Shown here piece by piece: positions 4,893-6,431 of a DNA stretch of 6,431 nucleotides. The position numbers and the translations under genes were made by a program. How positions within the stretch are numbered: position 1 is the stretch's first letter; every line of letters starts with the position of its first letter. The notes beneath the pieces were generated by a model, which worked only from the letters and a program-made list of their open reading frames with translations, was not told the origin of the DNA and ran no database searches. Origin of the DNA: Lysobacteraceae bacterium (GTDB taxonomy: Bacteria > Pseudomonadota > Gammaproteobacteria > Xanthomonadales > Xanthomonadaceae); the NCBI GenBank assembly GCA_003449515.1, contig DMHI01000192.1:1-6431 (forward strand), read 5' to 3'.

Positions 4893-5387
4893 ATGGAACT
4901 CTCGTTTCTGATGTGGTTGGCGTCGCTGCTGCCCCCGGCCCAGGCCGAACCGCTATGCCTCGCCACCACCGTCTATCTCGAAGCCCGCGACCAGTCCGAA
5001 CTCGGCCAGCGCGCCGTTGCGGAAGTCGCCCTGCGGCGACGCGACTCCGGTGCTTGGGGCGACGACGTCTGCGCCGTGGTGAACGCGCCCAAGCAGTTCG
5101 CGCCGACCCTCGTGCCGCCCTCGACCCGACTGCGCGATCCGCAGGCCTGGGAGCGCGCGGTGGCGGTGGCGTTCGACGCCAAGAAAGAGTGGAGCCGCCC
5201 GCGCGCCGAGCGCCGCGAGGTCGTCCCCGGCGCCAGCCATTTCGCCGCCTTGCGCCTCGCCAGCCCGAACTGGGCCAGCTACCCGCAGGTGGCCGTCATC
5301 GACGACCACACCTTCTTCCGGGTCAAACGCCTGACGCCGCGACCACCGCCGGCGACCGCTGGCGCGAGCGAGGGCGGCTCGCGCTGA
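4893..5387 (+). CDS. small exported cell-wall hydrolase, SleB family
   Basis: The 164-residue protein matches the SleB/CwlJ hydrolase domain (Pfam Hydrolase_2). The family contains lytic-transglycosylase-type enzymes that cut peptidoglycan glycan strands, known from spore cortex lysis in Bacillus but widespread in proteobacteria with other or unknown roles. Residues 1-18 look like a signal peptide (hydrophobic, ending AQA), though the n-region has no basic residue. The core starts at 'LCLATTVYLEARDQSELGQR' (21-40); Glu30 in the YLEAR motif is the expected catalytic acid. It continues with 'AVAEVALRRR', Cys60, 'QFAP', 'VPGASHF' (His116), 'PNWA' and 'DDHTFFRV' (His139). No LysM or SPOR domain is attached, so it is a bare catalytic domain with a Pro/Gly-rich tail (150-164). 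The usual 'LNR' after the helix reads 'LRR'. It stands alone, converging on prpC with 69 bases between the stops. Family assignment is good; substrate and role are inferred. Confidence 0.85.
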   Translation: MELSFLMWLASLLPPAQAEPLCLATTVYLEARDQSELGQRAVAEVALRRRDSGAWGDDVCAVVNAPKQFAPTLVPPSTRLRDPQAWERAVAVAFDAKKEWSRPRAERREVVPGASHFAALRLASPNWASYPQVAVIDDHTFFRVKRLTPRPPPATAGASEGGSR

Positions 5388-5446
5388 ACCCGGGACCCCT
5401 CGCGCCCCGACCGGCGATGGCGCAACCCTCGCGCGCTCCGCGATTC

Positions 5447-5474
5447 CCGATCGGCCTCAACGCTTCTCGATCGG
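5447..5474. repeat. short inverted repeat between and overlapping convergent gene ends
   Basis: CCGATCG (5447-5453) and CGATCGG (5468-5474) are 7-base inverted repeats with a 14-base loop that contains the prpC stop codon. There is no T tract. It could be a weak bidirectional end for the convergent sleB-like and prpC transcripts, or chance in GC-rich DNA. A 9-base direct repeat CCCTCGCGC (5397-5405 and 5426-5434) also lies in this 69-base gap. Confidence 0.25.
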
Positions 5475-6431
5475 CACGTAGGCGCGGTCTTCGGGGCCGG
5501 TGTAGTTGGCACTCGGGCGGATGATCTTGCCGTCCTCGCGTTGCTCGATGACGTGCGCGCTCCAGCCGGTGGTGCGGGCGATGACGAACAGCGGCGTGAA
5601 CATCGGCGTCGGGATGCCCATCATGTGATAGGCCGATGCGCTGTACCAATCGAGGTTCGGGAACATCTTCTTCAGCTCCATCATCAGCGTCTCGATGCGC
5701 TCGCTGACGTCGAACAGCACCGGATTGCCGCCCTCCTTGCAGAGCTCGCGCGAGATGCCCTTGATGATCGGGTTGCGCGGGTCGCCGATGGTGTACACCG
5801 GGTGGCCGAAGCCGATGACGATCTCCTTGCGCTCGACGCGGGCGCGGATGTCGGCTTCCGCCGCGTCGGCGCTGTCGTAGCGGGCGATGATGTCCATCGC
5901 CACTTCGTTGGCGCCGCCATGCTTCGGGCCACGCAGCGCGCCGATCGCGCCGGTGATGCACGAGTACAGGTCCGAGCCCGTGCCCGCGATGACGCGCGCG
6001 GTGAAGGTGCTGGCGTTGAACTCGTGCTCGGCGTAGAGGATCAGCGAGCGGTCCAGCGCACGCGCATGCAGCGCGCTCGGCGGCTCGCCGTGCAGCAGGT
6101 GCAGGAAGTGTGCTGCGACGGAATCGTCGTCGGTCTGCGTGTCGATGCGGTCGCCGTTGCGGGTGAAGTGCCACCAGTACAGCAGCATCGAGCCGAAGCT
6201 GGCGATCAGGCGGTCGGCGATGTCGCGGGCCTCCGGGGCCGGATGGCCTTCGCGCTCGGGCAGCACGGTGCCCAGCACCGAGCAGCCGGTGCGCAGCACG
6301 TCCATCGGGTGCGCGGCGGCGGGCACCAGCTCGAGCGCGTCGGTGACGATGGCCGGCAGGCCGCGCAGGCGCTTCAGCTTCGTCTTGTAGGCCTTGAGCT
6401 GCGACGCGCTGGGGAGCGCGCCGTGCACCAG
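5457..6431 (-). CDS. prpC: 2-methylcitrate synthase, start truncated by window edge
   Basis: PrpC condenses propionyl-CoA with oxaloacetate to 2-methylcitrate, the first step of the methylcitrate cycle that clears propionyl-CoA from odd-chain fatty acids and some amino acids, in the cytoplasm. The visible 324 residues run from LVHGALPS, matching LIHGKLPT of E. coli PrpC (389 residues), to the C-terminus 'GPEDRAYVPIEKR'; about 60-65 N-terminal residues lie outside. Citrate-synthase catalytic positions are intact (numbered from the window edge): His136 in 'YAEHEFNAST', His171 in 'GPKHGGANE' and Asp261 in 'MFPNLDWYSA'. 'HPMDVLRTG', 'TDDDS..AHFLHLLHGE' and 'IIRPSANYTGPEDR' favour PrpC over citrate synthase GltA. 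The GTG at 6428-6426 is the internal Val of LVHG, not a start. Downstream of the stop comes a convergent hydrolase gene, so no acnD or prpF follows here. Confidence 0.95.
   Translation of the reverse strand: MVHGALPSASQLKAYKTKLKRLRGLPAIVTDALELVPAAAHPMDVLRTGCSVLGTVLPEREGHPAPEARDIADRLIASFGSMLLYWWHFTRNGDRIDTQTDDDSVAAHFLHLLHGEPPSALHARALDRSLILYAEHEFNASTFTARVIAGTGSDLYSCITGAIGALRGPKHGGANEVAMDIIARYDSADAAEADIRARVERKEIVIGFGHPVYTIGDPRNPIIKGISRELCKEGGNPVLFDVSERIETLMMELKKMFPNLDWYSASAYHMMGIPTPMFTPLFVIARTTGWSAHVIEQREDGKIIRPSANYTGPEDRAYVPIEKR

Noticed and set aside
6426..6428. GTG as a start codon for the prpC-like gene
   Set aside because: It is the Val of the conserved LVHG segment; homology continues upstream (Leu from CTG) to the window edge, so the gene is truncated by the window.

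Overview
The window is a GC-rich stretch of ordinary bacterial chromosome. The combined evidence points to a gammaproteobacterium, probably the Xanthomonadales/Lysobacteraceae (Lysobacter, Luteimonas and relatives). That placement is inferred from high GC, a UvrB/FimT-type pseudopilin neighbourhood, an OprF-like OmpA protein, a FadH very close to the E. coli enzyme over its whole length, and a PrpC of gammaproteobacterial type. No transposase, integrase, phage gene, CRISPR array or toxin-antitoxin pair is visible, and I do not see a new multi-gene system here.

Layout: (1) 1-125, minus strand, the first 41 codons of uvrB (nucleotide excision repair), read out of the window to the left. (2) 287-844, plus strand, a single GspH/FimT-type pseudopilin gene divergent from uvrB. 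(3) 879-955, plus strand, tRNA-Asn(GTT) with an encoded CCA; its likely -35 box overlaps the pseudopilin stop codon. (4) 956-1198, a convergent intergenic region with two facing terminators: a plus-strand hairpin after the tRNA and a very strong minus-strand terminator after the OmpA gene. (5) 1199-2290, minus strand, an OmpA/OprF-like outer-membrane protein. (6) 2291-2561, a divergent promoter region with a cluster of CAAGGC-type hexamers. (7) 2562-4583, plus strand, complete fadH (2,4-dienoyl-CoA reductase). (8) 4584-4892, 309 bases without a gene, holding GC-rich hairpins, an A/T-richer island and an 8-bp inverted repeat. (9) 4893-5387, plus strand, a small secreted SleB-family cell-wall hydrolase. 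(10) 5457-6431, minus strand, the C-terminal five-sixths of prpC (2-methylcitrate synthase), whose start lies beyond the right edge.

The genes are mostly monocistronic, alternate in direction and do not form an operon. Two loose themes appear. FadH (unsaturated fatty-acid beta-oxidation) and PrpC (methylcitrate cycle for propionyl-CoA) both belong to fatty-acid/propionate catabolism. OmpA (outer membrane to peptidoglycan tether) and the SleB hydrolase both act on the envelope. Nothing in the sequence shows that these pairs are co-regulated. The points most worth a second look are the orphan pseudopilin with Asp instead of Glu at mature position 5, the compact stop-codon/-35 overlap before the tRNA, the hexamer cluster between ompA and fadH, and the structured fadH-sleB spacer.
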